From NCBI RefSeq assembly GCF_001606025.1, contig NZ_CP014945.1, positions 310,001 to 374,000 on the forward strand: a stretch of DNA of 64,000 nt, read 5' to 3'. Source of the DNA: Psychrobacter alimentarius (GTDB taxonomy: Bacteria; Pseudomonadota; Gammaproteobacteria; Pseudomonadales; Moraxellaceae). Position 1 is the stretch's first letter; each line of letters begins with the position of its first letter. Positions 8,566 to 18,833 of the stretch are shown piece after piece. The notes beneath the pieces were generated by a model. It had not been told where the DNA came from and searched no databases. It was given only the letters and a program-made list of their open reading frames with translations. Position numbers and translations under genes: made by a program.

Positions 8566-9456
8566 TTAAACTGGTTTTACGATTCCTGCCAATAAACTGG
8601 CAAATCCTTGCATATAGGCAATATCCTGACTGGCGGTACGCGTGGCGGCATAAAGCTGGCAACGCACACCATCGCCCAGTTTTCGTGAGACCACCCAGCC
8701 TTTTTTCTCATATTCGGCCACCACCCAATCGGGCAGGGCAGCCACACCGCGTTCACTCGCAACCAATTGGATAAGCATGGCGGTCAATTCTGTTGTGCGG
8801 ATACTCTTAAAGCTTGCTTGCGCGGGTGTCATAAATTTGGCAATGATATCGAGACGCTTCGCTTCCACTGGATACGCAATCAATATCTCGTCCACCAAAT
8901 CTTCAGGGTTAATATGGTCTTGTGCTGCCAGATCATGGGTGGGTGAGAGTACCAAGCGACTTTCATACTCAAACAGGGGTTGATAGCTGATACCTTCTAT
9001 TGGCAAGTCACTGGTGGTAATCAGCAAATCAATATCCCCCTCCATCAATAAGTGATGCGGCTCAGGCTCAAAGCCAGTCGCAAAATCTAGCTCTACATCT
9101 GACCATTCGCGGCGATAATGATTGAGTACTGGCATGAGCCAGTCAAAACAACTGTGACACTCAGACGCGAGGCGCAATCTGCCTGCTTGACCATGCGCTA
9201 AGCGTTTCAGATTGGATTTGGTGCGGGTCACTTGCGGCATGATACTGTCTGCCAGTGCCAACACCATTTTGCCTGCGGGTGTAAAAGTGAGCGGGCGGGT
9301 ACGACGGTTGACTAGGCTGATGTCGTAATAATTCTCTAGCTCTTTTAGTTGGTGTGAGACAGCAGAAGCGGTCACGTGTAACTCATCGGCGGCCGCAGCA
9401 AGCGAGCCGTGTGCTCGTAGCGCTGTTAAAGTATTGAGATGGCGGAGCTCTAACAT
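8566..9456 (-). CDS. metR: LysR-type regulator MetR of methionine biosynthesis
   Basis: Homocysteine-responsive activator of metE/metH-type genes in other gammaproteobacteria. 296 residues. An N-terminal winged helix-turn-helix (LNTLTALRAHGSLAAAADELHVTASAVSHQLKELE) is followed by a periplasmic-binding-like effector domain. It is closer to MetR than to a generic LysR protein: ASECHSCFDWLMPVLNHY, DLLITTSDLP, AYPVEAKRLDI and IQLVASERGVAALPDWVV all have direct counterparts in E. coli MetR. It lies downstream of the polyamine transporter genes on the same strand but has its own likely -10 and a MetR-like palindrome upstream. No met gene is adjacent. Confidence 0.88.
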   Translation of the reverse strand: MLELRHLNTLTALRAHGSLAAAADELHVTASAVSHQLKELENYYDISLVNRRTRPLTFTPAGKMVLALADSIMPQVTRTKSNLKRLAHGQAGRLRLASECHSCFDWLMPVLNHYRREWSDVELDFATGFEPEPHHLLMEGDIDLLITTSDLPIEGISYQPLFEYESRLVLSPTHDLAAQDHINPEDLVDEILIAYPVEAKRLDIIAKFMTPAQASFKSIRTTELTAMLIQLVASERGVAALPDWVVAEYEKKGWVVSRKLGDGVRCQLYAATRTASQDIAYMQGFASLLAGIVKPV

Positions 9457-9477
9457 AAGATAACCTGACCACTAAGA

Positions 9478-9495
9478 TGAGAAGCATTCATTATA
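9478..9495 (-). promoter_or_regulatory. metR promoter -10 and possible MetR box
   Basis: On the minus strand TATAAT (plus 9490-9495) lies about 35 bases upstream of the metR ATG. Immediately downstream in transcription direction, plus 9478-9490 reads TGAG-N5-TTCA, one base off the MetR half-site pattern TGAA-N5-TTCA. A repressor site overlapping the start would fit metR autoregulation. The -35 is poor. Confidence 0.4.
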
Positions 9496-9553
9496 ATCCA
9501 TATAGCGCTGACTTTCACTCAAAGCTTATGGTTAATAGCCGTTACGTAATTGG

Positions 9554-10384
9554 TTAGCGTCGACGTAACAATAGCTGTGAGATAATGACCAGCACTAAAG
9601 AAGCAGCAAGCAGCAGCGTTCCGATAGCGTTGACTTCTGGTTTGAGACCCACGCGTACCATCGAGTAAATACGTAGGGGTAAAATCTCATAGCTAGGGCC
9701 TGTGACAAAGGTCGACACCACCACATCATCTAATGATAAAGTAAAGGCAAGCAACCAACCGGCCATGACGGCTGGTAGAATAACCGGAATCAGTACAGTA
9801 CGTACCATCGTTGACTCACTAGCGCCCAAATCGCGTGCTGCTTCCATCAGACGCTCATCCAAACTGCTTAAACGAGCAAAGACTGTGATAACCACGAAAG
9901 GCAAGCAAAACGTGATGTGCGCCAGCAGTAGTGAGACAAAGCCCAACTGCATACCAATTAATAAAAATAGTGCCAATAAGGAGATGGCAAGGACAATCTC
10001 AGGCGACATCATTAACACAAACAGCAGGCCATTAAGTAAGCCTTTACCACGAAATTTGTACCGATGCAGAGCAAGCGCGGTTAAGGTTCCAATCAAGGTT
10101 GAAACAGTGGCAGCAACCAATCCGAGCACAATAGAGTGCCAAAAAGCGTCAAGCATGGCTTGATTGTTAAAGAGCGACTCATACCACTTTAAGCTAAACC
10201 CGCCCCAGTTATAGCCAATTTTTGACTTATTGAATGACATCACCACTAAGACAATGATGGGTAAATACAATAACGCGTAAATCAGTCCTAGATAGCCTTT
10301 TGCCGCCATACTACCGATCTTGAACGAGCGTTTGTGTTTGATAGATGTGTGACTAGGCGAGTGGTGTAATGAGTTATTCGACAT
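9554..10384 (-). CDS. potI: Polyamine-type ABC transporter permease (PotI/PotC-like)
   Basis: Inner-membrane permease, 276 residues with about six hydrophobic segments. The binding-protein-dependent transport signature is in EAARDLGASESTMVRTVLIPVILPAVMAG (the EAA loop that docks on the ATPase). It begins with a cytoplasmic tail of about 25 residues rich in Ser/His/Lys, and then ALLYLPIIVLVVMSFN as in PotC/PotI. It is the third gene of the set; its ATG overlaps the end of the second permease gene by one base. By family it should move spermidine or putrescine inward together with the other permease and the ATPase. Substrate is inferred from homology only. Confidence 0.87.
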   Translation of the reverse strand: MSNNSLHHSPSHTSIKHKRSFKIGSMAAKGYLGLIYALLYLPIIVLVVMSFNKSKIGYNWGGFSLKWYESLFNNQAMLDAFWHSIVLGLVAATVSTLIGTLTALALHRYKFRGKGLLNGLLFVLMMSPEIVLAISLLALFLLIGMQLGFVSLLLAHITFCLPFVVITVFARLSSLDERLMEAARDLGASESTMVRTVLIPVILPAVMAGWLLAFTLSLDDVVVSTFVTGPSYEILPLRIYSMVRVGLKPEVNAIGTLLLAASLVLVIISQLLLRRR

Positions 10385-11262
10385 CAGGCCACCTCATTAA
10401 AGTCAGTTTTACCAATACGGCGACTGCTGGCACGATAAGCCAGTAGTAGCACCGCCATCGCCACTGTCAGTAGCACGCTAGCCGCTGCCCCAAACGGCCA
10501 ATCGCGCGCATCCAAAAACTGGTTTTTGATGATATTACCAACCAGTAGGTTGCGTGAACCGCCCAAAATATCGGCCACATAGAACATGCCCATCGCCGGT
10601 AACAATACCAAAAGCACGCCTGAGATAATCCCAGGCGTGGTCAAAGGCAGTACCACATGCCAAAAGGTCTGCGCTTTTGACGCCCCCAAGTCTTGTGAGG
10701 CGAGCAGCATATCGTTGCGCAAATCCGTAAACACCGCATACAAGGGCAGTACCATAAAAGGAAATAGTAAATAGGTGAGGCCCGCAATCACGGCCCCTTG
10801 CGTATATAGGATATCAATAGGTGCATCGATTACACCGATGGACAATAAGGATTTATTAATCAAACCATTATTGGCAAATAGCAATTTGAGGGCATAAGTC
10901 CGTACCAAAGAGTTGGTCCAAAACGGCAGGATTAATAGCATCATGAGCAGAGGCTGCCAGCGAACTTTTGCCTTGGATACCAGCCATGCAAAGGGATAAC
11001 CCAGCAATAAACAAATAACGGTTGTGATACTTGCCATCCATAATGAGTGGACAAACACTTCAAAATACAGCGGATCCATCATACGGATATAGCTATCGAT
11101 GCTGACCGGCAAGCTGATAAATGCACTGCTGTCACGCGTCAAAAAACTGACCGCGATGACCAATATGTTGGGTAATAATGCAAAAATCAGCAACCAACCC
11201 CAAATCAGCCACAGGGTCGCCGTACGAAAAGGACTTTTATTGCCTAAGCTAGTACGTGCCAT
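10384..11262 (-). CDS. potH: Polyamine-type ABC transporter permease (PotH/PotB-like)
   Basis: 292 residues, the first permease of the transporter. About six membrane segments. The EAA-type loop is LASQDLGASKAQTFWHVVLPLTTPGIISG, and VADILGGSRNLLVGNIIKNQF after it is typical of PotB/PotH. Start and stop codons overlap those of the flanking ABC genes, so translation of the three is probably coupled. The product should pair with PotI across the inner membrane. Confidence 0.88.
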   Translation of the reverse strand: MARTSLGNKSPFRTATLWLIWGWLLIFALLPNILVIAVSFLTRDSSAFISLPVSIDSYIRMMDPLYFEVFVHSLWMASITTVICLLLGYPFAWLVSKAKVRWQPLLMMLLILPFWTNSLVRTYALKLLFANNGLINKSLLSIGVIDAPIDILYTQGAVIAGLTYLLFPFMVLPLYAVFTDLRNDMLLASQDLGASKAQTFWHVVLPLTTPGIISGVLLVLLPAMGMFYVADILGGSRNLLVGNIIKNQFLDARDWPFGAAASVLLTVAMAVLLLAYRASSRRIGKTDFNEVA

Positions 11263-12518
11263 TAGCTGCCATCCTTTTGTACGGTTGAGTTTTGTCCATC
11301 ACCTATTTGCTCAGCATTAGGATCGTCTGGCAATACCCATTCCCAGCCGTCAACCCACGAGACTTTGACTGGTTCATTCAACTTATAATCAAAGCTTGGA
11401 TCGTCTTCATCAAAAAACTCAGACGCTTTGATAACATGACCATTTGCCAGCTCAATAATCGAATCTAAGGTGCTGCCTTTATAATTACTTTCGATGACGT
11501 GACCCAGCAAGCCCGTATGCGTCAGATCTTTAGGATCATAAATCCGTAAATCTTCAGGGCGCAGTAGCAAGTTCACGATATCGCCCACTTGCACCCCATT
11601 CGCAAAATCAGGAAGACGTAAGTTGCGTAAGGTGGTTGGACCTTCTTGCGCTTGTGCCTCGCAGACCTCGACCTCGATACGTCCATTGGTCACTTTACCA
11701 TCACGGTCAGGCTGGTCTGGATACACGCCTTTGACCTCTGCTTTAAAGAGATTGGTCTCACCAATGAATTTGGCAGTAAATAAATTGGACGGTGTTTCAT
11801 AAATCTCAATTGGTGTGCCAATTTGTTGAAACTTACCGTCTTTCATCACAGCAATGCGATCTGACATAGAAAGCGCTTCTTCTTGGTCATGAGTCACAAA
11901 AACAAAAGTAATGCCAAGCTCGCGTTGCAAACGCTTTAGCTCTGATTGCATTTGTAGGCGTAGCTTATGATCGAGTGCGGACAAAGGCTCATCTAACAAT
12001 AAAAGTTTGGGGCGATTGATGACGGCACGTGCAATGGCAACTCGTTGTTGCTGACCACCTGATAAATCTTGTGGCTTACGATTGGCCAAGTGCTCTAGCT
12101 GCACCATGGCCAGCATCTCACGTACGCGAGTTTGAATCTCATCTTTGGGTACTTTTTTGAGCTTAAGACCATAGGCCACGTTTTGAGCGACGGTCATATG
12201 TGGAAACAGAGCATACTGTTGAAACACCGTATTAACGGGTCGTTTATCCGCTGGCAACCCTGCCATCTGCGCACCATCCAAATATATCGCTCCAGCATTT
12301 GGTTGCTCAAACCCTGCAATCAAGCGGAGCAAGGTGGTTTTCCCGCAGCCTGATGGACCAAGCAAGGTCAAAAATTCACCATGCCTAATATCAAGGTTGA
12401 TATCGGTCAAGACCTCAGTTTGGTCATAGATTTTTTTGAGACCAGTTAGTTGCAATAGCACAGGACTTTCGTCTGCGCGCGCAGTGGCTTTGTGTGGGTT
12501 CAAAGATGAATTGGTCAT
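11262..12518 (-). CDS. potG: Polyamine ABC transporter ATP-binding protein (PotG/PotA-like)
   Basis: 418 residues from the ATG at 12518; an upstream in-frame ATG at 12554 is less likely because family proteins start near this Met. ABC ATPase core: Walker [18 protein letters not shown]-loop [12 protein letters not shown], signature [14 protein letters not shown], Walker [13 protein letters not shown], and the switch His in [12 protein letters not shown]. The C-terminal third is a TOBE-type regulatory domain with [12 protein letters not shown]. It energises import through PotH/PotI. The usual substrate-binding protein gene (potF/potD) is absent on both sides, so the binding protein must be encoded elsewhere if the system works. 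Confidence 0.9.
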   Translation of the reverse strand: MTNSSLNPHKATARADESPVLLQLTGLKKIYDQTEVLTDINLDIRHGEFLTLLGPSGCGKTTLLRLIAGFEQPNAGAIYLDGAQMAGLPADKRPVNTVFQQYALFPHMTVAQNVAYGLKLKKVPKDEIQTRVREMLAMVQLEHLANRKPQDLSGGQQQRVAIARAVINRPKLLLLDEPLSALDHKLRLQMQSELKRLQRELGITFVFVTHDQEEALSMSDRIAVMKDGKFQQIGTPIEIYETPSNLFTAKFIGETNLFKAEVKGVYPDQPDRDGKVTNGRIEVEVCEAQAQEGPTTLRNLRLPDFANGVQVGDIVNLLLRPEDLRIYDPKDLTHTGLLGHVIESNYKGSTLDSIIELANGHVIKASEFFDEDDPSFDYKLNEPVKVSWVDGWEWVLPDDPNAEQIGDGQNSTVQKDGS

Positions 12519-12841
12519 AGTATCTGTTCCTAAGCCGCCAATATGCCAGTGCAATATTTAAAATAGACTGCTGTAATACCGATAAGTGATATGAGCATAA
12601 GCGCGGTCGTCTGATTGCTGCGTATTATAACAAACCCGTGATATAAATCAGTGCAAGTTCGTTAAAGTCGTACGATTGACGATGAGAGGGCGCTTTTAGT
12701 TTATGACGTTGTTGACACGTATTGATAGGTTAAAGCGCGTTATGGTATTTGTATCTCTTGCACGATTGGCGATTATTGTCAGCATATAGCCAGTCCGAAA
12801 GACAGTTCTGAATACAATAAATGCAAATATGATAACGGTCC

Positions 12842-12911
12842 ACTGGTATCAATTTTCCTTGCTTGCTGTGCGCTTCGCATTCAAGAGGCTCCGCAAAAGT
12901 GATACCAGTGA
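12842..12911. repeat. Palindromic intergenic repeat, copy A
   Basis: Outer arms CACTGGTATCA and TGATACCAGTG are perfect inverted repeats of 11 bases. They enclose about 48 bases that include CTTGCTGTGCGC, a small TGCG-CTT-CGCA hairpin, and AAGAGGCTCCGCAAAAG. The inner part resembles stretches at about 24970-25030 and 28075-28115. No open frame lies inside. A MITE-like or REP-like element of this genus is the likely identity. Confidence 0.6.
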
Positions 12912-12966
12912 CGCTGTATTTACTGCATAGTAGATCGATTATATAACGACATTAAAACAAAATTTT

Positions 12967-12996
12967 TTGTCATTTTTTGGCTTTTGATGCTATACA
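12967..12996 (+). promoter_or_regulatory. Probable sigma-70 promoter of carbonic anhydrase
   Basis: TTGTCA, an 18-base spacer, then TATACA, in a T-rich stretch 135 bases upstream of the carbonic anhydrase start. Both hexamers are one or two bases off consensus. Confidence 0.5.
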
Positions 12997-13130
12997 ATTA
13001 CTTGGTGGCTAAGCCATATAGTAAGCCTTTACGCTTTATTAAGTCGTATCGATAAGATATTGAGAGATAAACCTTAAAGCAAAGTTAGAACCATACATTA
13101 TTTTAATTGTCTGATAACAAAGGATTTCCC

Positions 13131-13769
13131 ATGCCTAATGATAAACGCCCAAACACAGGTCAAGAAGCACTTGAGCTTTTAAAAGAAGGTAATGCACGTT
13201 ACGTTGATAGCCTTAGCAGCACAGACGTTTTGATGCAGCGACGTCCAGAATTGGTCAAAGACCAAGACCCATTGGCTATTATTTTGGGTTGTTCGGATGC
13301 AAGAGTGCCAGTTGAGATTGTATTTGACCAAGGTTTGGGTGATTTGTTTGTCATTCGGGTTGCGGGTAATATCGTAGCACCTTCACAGATCGGCTCGATT
13401 GAATTTGCCGCCGAAAAATTCGGTACAAAGCTGGTTGTTGTATTGGGGCATTCACATTGCGGTGCAGTCACGGCTTGCGTAGATGCGCTTATCAACCCAG
13501 AACAAAACTACTCTCCTAACTTACAATCCATCGTCGATCGTATTCGCCCAAGCGTTTACAACTTGCACGAACTGGCGACTGCCAATGGTCAAGATGTCGA
13601 TGCCGATGAGTTGGTTGATCGCTCTATTCGCGCCAATGTCCGCATGTCAGTCAGTCAGCTCAAGCATGGTTCGCGAGCGCTAGAGGATTTAACCAACAGT
13701 GGTCAATTGCTTGTCGTTGGTGCAGAGTATGACTTAGAGACAGGAAAAGTGCGGTTCTTAGACAGCTAA
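13131..13769 (+). CDS. can: Beta-class carbonic anhydrase
   Basis: Zinc enzyme interconverting CO2 and bicarbonate in the cytoplasm. 212 residues from ATG 13131, which is preceded by AAAGGA; an upstream in-frame TTG at 13107 is rejected. The zinc and catalytic residues are present: Cys-Ser-Asp-Ala-Arg (GCSDARVP) and HSHCGAV give the two Cys, one His and the Asp-Arg dyad. VFDQGLGDLFVIRVAGN is the family core. It is monocistronic, with its own promoter and a likely terminator. Confidence 0.94.
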   Translation: MPNDKRPNTGQEALELLKEGNARYVDSLSSTDVLMQRRPELVKDQDPLAIILGCSDARVPVEIVFDQGLGDLFVIRVAGNIVAPSQIGSIEFAAEKFGTKLVVVLGHSHCGAVTACVDALINPEQNYSPNLQSIVDRIRPSVYNLHELATANGQDVDADELVDRSIRANVRMSVSQLKHGSRALEDLTNSGQLLVVGAEYDLETGKVRFLDS

Positions 13770-13857
13770 TGTCGCTGTTATATTAGTGCTATCAAATGTA
13801 TTTTCTTACAAAACCCCCTCAATCTTTTGTCTATTTTTTATTATGATGACAGGGTCA

Positions 13858-13891
13858 AGCGAGTCGTGACGTACATGGCTCGCTCGTTTTT
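13858..13891 (+). terminator. Probable terminator after carbonic anhydrase
   Basis: Stem AGCGAG / CTCGCT around a 15-base loop, followed by CG and five T. It is weaker than the other terminators of the window because the stem is short and the loop long. Confidence 0.5.
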
Positions 13892-13929
13892 CACCTTTAT
13901 ATTCTGTAAAAACTAGGATAATGACCATT

Positions 13930-14499
13930 ATGTCTACTTCAGTGACCGACAATAATAATCAAACAAACATCGCCCAGCCTGAGAGCAGTATCAAGGCCGA
14001 AGGCGTCCAAGCTATCTCTGCTCAAACCACGGGCTTTACGTTCAATCACACCATGCTACGAGTCAAAGACCCTGCAAAATCCTTAGCGTTTTATACGGGT
14101 ATGCTCGGTATGACGTTGCTTGCCCTAAAAAAATTCCCTGAGATGGGATTTGATTTATATTTTTTGGCCAAGCTTACGGAGAGTGAACGAGAAAACTTAC
14201 CGACAGGTGATAATTTAGAAATTTTTGCCTTCCGTCAGCGTGGTATTTTAGAATTGACCCATAATTATGGTACCGAAACCCAAGCGGACTTTAGCTATCA
14301 TGATGGCAATCAAGACCCACAAGGTTTTGGTCATATCTGCTTTAGCGTGCCCAATCTAGAAGAAGCGGTGGCTTGGTTTGACAAAAATGACGTTGAGTTT
14401 AAAAAGCGTCCAGAAGATGGCAAGATGAAAGGCATTGCCTTTATCAAAGACGTTGATGGCTACTGGATTGAGATCGTACAAGCCGAATTGATGCGTTAA
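13930..14499 (+). CDS. gloA: Lactoylglutathione lyase (glyoxalase I)
   Basis: Converts the hemithioacetal of methylglyoxal and glutathione to S-lactoylglutathione in the cytoplasm. 189 residues from ATG 13930; ATG 13921 is in the same frame, but the AGGA at 13915 suits 13930 better by spacing. An N-terminal extension of about 35 residues precedes the glyoxalase fold: FNHTMLRVKDPAKSLAFYTGMLGM, LELTHNYGTE, GFGHICFSVPNLEEAVAWF and the C-terminal DVDGYWIEIVQ. These carry the expected metal ligands (His in FNHTML, Glu in LELTH, His in GHICF, Glu in WIEIV). The length resembles the longer, eukaryote-type and pseudomonad glyoxalases rather than the 135-residue E. coli form. Confidence 0.93.
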   Translation: MSTSVTDNNNQTNIAQPESSIKAEGVQAISAQTTGFTFNHTMLRVKDPAKSLAFYTGMLGMTLLALKKFPEMGFDLYFLAKLTESERENLPTGDNLEIFAFRQRGILELTHNYGTETQADFSYHDGNQDPQGFGHICFSVPNLEEAVAWFDKNDVEFKKRPEDGKMKGIAFIKDVDGYWIEIVQAELMR

Positions 14500-14595
14500 A
14501 ATAAAAACAGACTGAGTCATGCTGTTGATGGCAATTCTATATAGCCAGTAAGTACAAAGTAAACGAACCAAGCAAATCGAGGGAGTAACGTTGAT

Positions 14596-15600
14596 ATGCC
14601 TACCTCTGAGGCAGAAACAGCAGCCAATGTTTCGACAGCGGTCGAAACCGTACCACCTGAGGCGCTGACCTATCACAGCATCATCAATTCAGCAAATGAG
14701 ATAGTGGTTGGCTTTCTTGAACGTATTCCTTATTTTGTAGCATCAATCGTCGTTATCCTGATTTTTTGGTTCTTATCGATTATCTTTAAAAAAGTGGTGC
14801 AAAAAGTCTTAGGCAGTCGCATTCACCATCAAAACTTGGTGAAGGTATTTCAGCGCGTAGGCGGCGCCTTGATTATCTTTGTAGGTGTGATGATTGCTAT
14901 GGTAATTGCGGTGCCAGGATTCACTCCTGCCAAGTTGATTGGCGCACTTGGTATTGGCTCTGTGGCGATTGGTTTTGCTTTTAAAGATATTTTTCAGAAC
15001 TTATTGTCAGGTATCCTGCTACTCATCTCAGAGCCGTTTCGTATCGGCGATCAGATCGTGTCGGGAGAATACGAAGGGACCGTTGAGGACATCAAAATTC
15101 GCGCTACAACCATCCGGACTTATGATGGGCGACAAGTGGTGATTCCCAATTCTGATTTGTACACGTCAGCATTGACCGTCAATACCGCGTATAAGCAGCG
15201 CCGTTTACAAGTCGCGGTTGGCATTGGCTACGAAGATGATATCGAGGCGGCAAAAGCGGAGATCATACAAGCACTTAATAAGGCTGATAGTGTCTCTAAA
15301 AAAGCAGAGCCGAGTGTAATAGCAACTGGTTTTGGTGATTCCACGATCGATTTGATGGTGCGCTGGTTTATCGAAGATGGTACGCAAGCCAACAAAGTGG
15401 CCTCCATTCACGAAGTTATTGTTGAGATTAAGACAGCCCTAGATACCGCAGGGGTGAACATACCATTCCCTATTAGGACGATTGATTTGAGTGATCCATC
15501 AGTGACAGCCATTGTCAAAAAACTCAATGACGAACGTGCTATCAATCATGAGCAAAATGCGAAGAGTCATAAAGGTGCGAATGAATCTGCACTAGAGTAA
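14596..15600 (+). CDS. MscS-family mechanosensitive ion channel
   Basis: 334 residues. After a short polar N-terminus come about three membrane segments (IPYFVASIVVILIFWFLSII; IIFVGVMIAMVIAVPG; the pore helix LIGALGIGSVAIGFAFKDI with its Gly/Ala pattern). Then come the beta domain (EPFRIGDQIVSGEYEGTVEDIKIRATTIRT, YDGRQVVIPNSDLYT) and the alpha/beta cytoplasmic cage. Channels of this family open under membrane tension to release solutes on osmotic downshock. Size and layout match E. coli MscS plus a longer C-terminal tail. GAGGGAG precedes the ATG. A strong terminator follows. Confidence 0.93.
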   Translation: MPTSEAETAANVSTAVETVPPEALTYHSIINSANEIVVGFLERIPYFVASIVVILIFWFLSIIFKKVVQKVLGSRIHHQNLVKVFQRVGGALIIFVGVMIAMVIAVPGFTPAKLIGALGIGSVAIGFAFKDIFQNLLSGILLLISEPFRIGDQIVSGEYEGTVEDIKIRATTIRTYDGRQVVIPNSDLYTSALTVNTAYKQRRLQVAVGIGYEDDIEAAKAEIIQALNKADSVSKKAEPSVIATGFGDSTIDLMVRWFIEDGTQANKVASIHEVIVEIKTALDTAGVNIPFPIRTIDLSDPSVTAIVKKLNDERAINHEQNAKSHKGANESALE

Positions 15601-15625
15601 ATTGTTTGGTACAAAATAGAATGAC

Positions 15626-15660
15626 AAAAACCGCTGCATCACATGATGGAGCGGTTTTTT
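15626..15660 (+). terminator. Terminator between mscS gene and cytochrome c' gene
   Basis: Stem AAAAACCGCT / AGCGGTTTTT with an inner helper stem CATCA / TGATG. It ends in T on the plus strand and has an A run on the other side, so it can serve both converging genes. Confidence 0.88.
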
Positions 15661-15679
15661 AATGATCGTAGAGGAGCAT

Positions 15680-16150
15680 TTAGTTGGCTTTGGCTCGAAA
15701 CTCTGTATGACAAGATTTACAGCTTGCACCCACTTCACTGAAGGCAGGGGCGACATCATCAACACTGGTCGCTGTCTGTGCAGCAGCGCTTAGCTCCGCC
15801 GTGACCTTTTGAAAGTTGTCAGACTCAGCACTAAAGCCATCGGCATTAGACCAGACTGCTTCAGTCGCGTTACCCGCAGCGTCTTGGTTTTCAAAGTGAC
15901 TCCAAGGTGTTGAGGAATCCTCTGCCAAAAAAGCGGCTTGTTCTTTGAATACAGCAGCGTCAAATGTATCAGGTGCTTTCACCATATCACCCATGACACC
16001 CATTGCATCACCCCAGCTTTTCATACTGTCTTGACGGGTTTTTACGTCAGTATCGGTTGGGCTGCTACAAGCGGTGAGACCTAGGGCAGCTGTCATCAAT
16101 GTAATACTAATAACAGACTTCAATGATTTGTTGGTATAAACCTGTGTCAT
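15680..16150 (-). CDS. Cytochrome c' (class II c-type cytochrome)
   Basis: 156 residues from ATG at 16150, preceded by GGAG with seven-base spacing; an upstream in-frame Met at 16171 is rejected. The N-terminus has an export signal with a lipobox-like LTAC (about residue 28), so this may be a lipoprotein. The heme site is CKSCH close to the C-terminus (SCKSCHTEFRAKAN), as in four-helix cytochrome c'. QDSMKSWGDAMGVMGDM is the usual first helix. Proteins of this family bind NO or CO in the periplasm and help resist nitrosative stress. The region upstream carries an unusual 18-base tandem repeat. Confidence 0.87.
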   Translation of the reverse strand: MTQVYTNKSLKSVISITLMTAALGLTACSSPTDTDVKTRQDSMKSWGDAMGVMGDMVKAPDTFDAAVFKEQAAFLAEDSSTPWSHFENQDAAGNATEAVWSNADGFSAESDNFQKVTAELSAAAQTATSVDDVAPAFSEVGASCKSCHTEFRAKAN

Positions 16151-16405
16151 ATAAATTACTCCTTTAAACATGACTGATAATAGGCGGGCTATAAAGTGCT
16201 GGCCTCATGTCAAAATATTATTATAAAAATGCTATTTAAACCTAATCTAGAAGCGCCGTCACTCCTACATCATTTTTCGAGAAAATATAGGCCATTGTAA
16301 CCACTATTGACGCAACAATAGTTAAGATAGTTGTTATATCCTCGTAAAATTTACACCAGTGATAGGGTCATTAGGGTTAATTTAAGTTGACTATATTCGA
16401 GGTTG

Positions 16406-16459
16406 TTGAAGCGACTATCATTATTGAAGCGACTATAATTATTGAAACGATGATAAAAA
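16406..16459. repeat. 18-base tandem repeat, three copies
   Basis: Two copies of TTGAAGCGACTATMATTA (differing at one base) and a third, degenerate copy (TTGAAACGATGATAAAAA) follow each other without gaps. It lies about 255 bases upstream of the cytochrome c' start and just beyond the hemF terminator. Confidence 0.8.
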
Positions 16460-16468
16460 GACCCGCTA

Positions 16469-16498
16469 TAAAAAAGGCCAGCAATAATAGCTGACCTT
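16469..16498 (-). terminator. Rho-independent terminator of hemF
   Basis: On the minus strand a 9-bp stem AAGGTCAGC / GCTGGCCTT (one T-G pair) with a 7-base loop, followed by six T. It lies about 70 bases after the hemF stop. Confidence 0.85.
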
Positions 16499-16570
16499 AT
16501 ATATTTTAAAAATACTGATGTTGATGATGGTTATGCAAAATAACTTTTATTTTTCAGAGAGCGATGCTAA

Positions 16571-18252
<1,682 letters not shown>

Positions 18253-18833
18253 TAATGTCCTACATAATCCGATAATCGTGTCGGTAAAGGGTATGTTATC
18301 ACCACATTAAAATAGCCATGTGATCCGAGACATCTTATTTCCAAGACACATTATTATAGTTATTAAGGTATATAGTATAACCTGTTCGTAGAGACAGCGT
18401 GCTGATTGTCTTTGGGATGAAAACACACAAAGTTCACAAACGACGCACGATGATTAAAGCGACAATTAAAAAAAAATGCTATTATGCCATACTATTTTGA
18501 CGGATACAGTGACAAGTCTTTGTCCTTACATTACTATGTCGTCACTTACATCCGATATTGATGCCGATGAATTCAGGCATAATATCAACCATCGGCGTTG
18601 AAGTATCATAGCTATGATTCATTACTGTCCACTATGACAGTGTATTTATGTTAAAAAAGCACAGATAGCACCCTAGTATTTGTAGGCACGTTGAAAGAGG
18701 CACGTTCCACGTTGTCCAAATAATTATATAGTCAATTACATCAATAATGATGTAGATATTATTGACGTCGCTTAGTCCGCATTATGCACTAAGACAGCGT
18801 CTTATCAGCAGATTGGTAGGTATCGTACGGTTT
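18253..18833. other. Divergent intergenic region ribA/dxs
   Basis: About 580 bases. Divergent promoters are expected, but I could not identify a convincing pair. The segment 18762-18833 is open in frame with dxs and could encode 24 extra residues if the TTG at 18762 is used. No riboswitch pattern, repeat or RNA gene is seen. Confidence 0.5.

Larger units (their letters stand above)
12519..13130. other. Divergent intergenic region with palindromic repeat and promoter
   Basis: About 610 bases between the pot operon (minus) and carbonic anhydrase (plus). It contains a 70-base palindromic element (12842-12911) that resembles two other intergenic stretches of the window, and a probable promoter for the carbonic anhydrase gene (12967-12996). 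No open frame with coding character is seen. Confidence 0.6.
16151..16570. other. Intergenic region upstream of cytochrome c' gene
   Basis: 420 bases between hemF and the cytochrome c' gene, both on the minus strand. It contains the hemF terminator (16469-16498), an 18-base tandem repeat (16406-16459) and a 7-base inverted repeat ACTATTG-N6-CAATAGT near 16302-16321. The latter could be an operator. No gene is seen. Confidence 0.6.
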
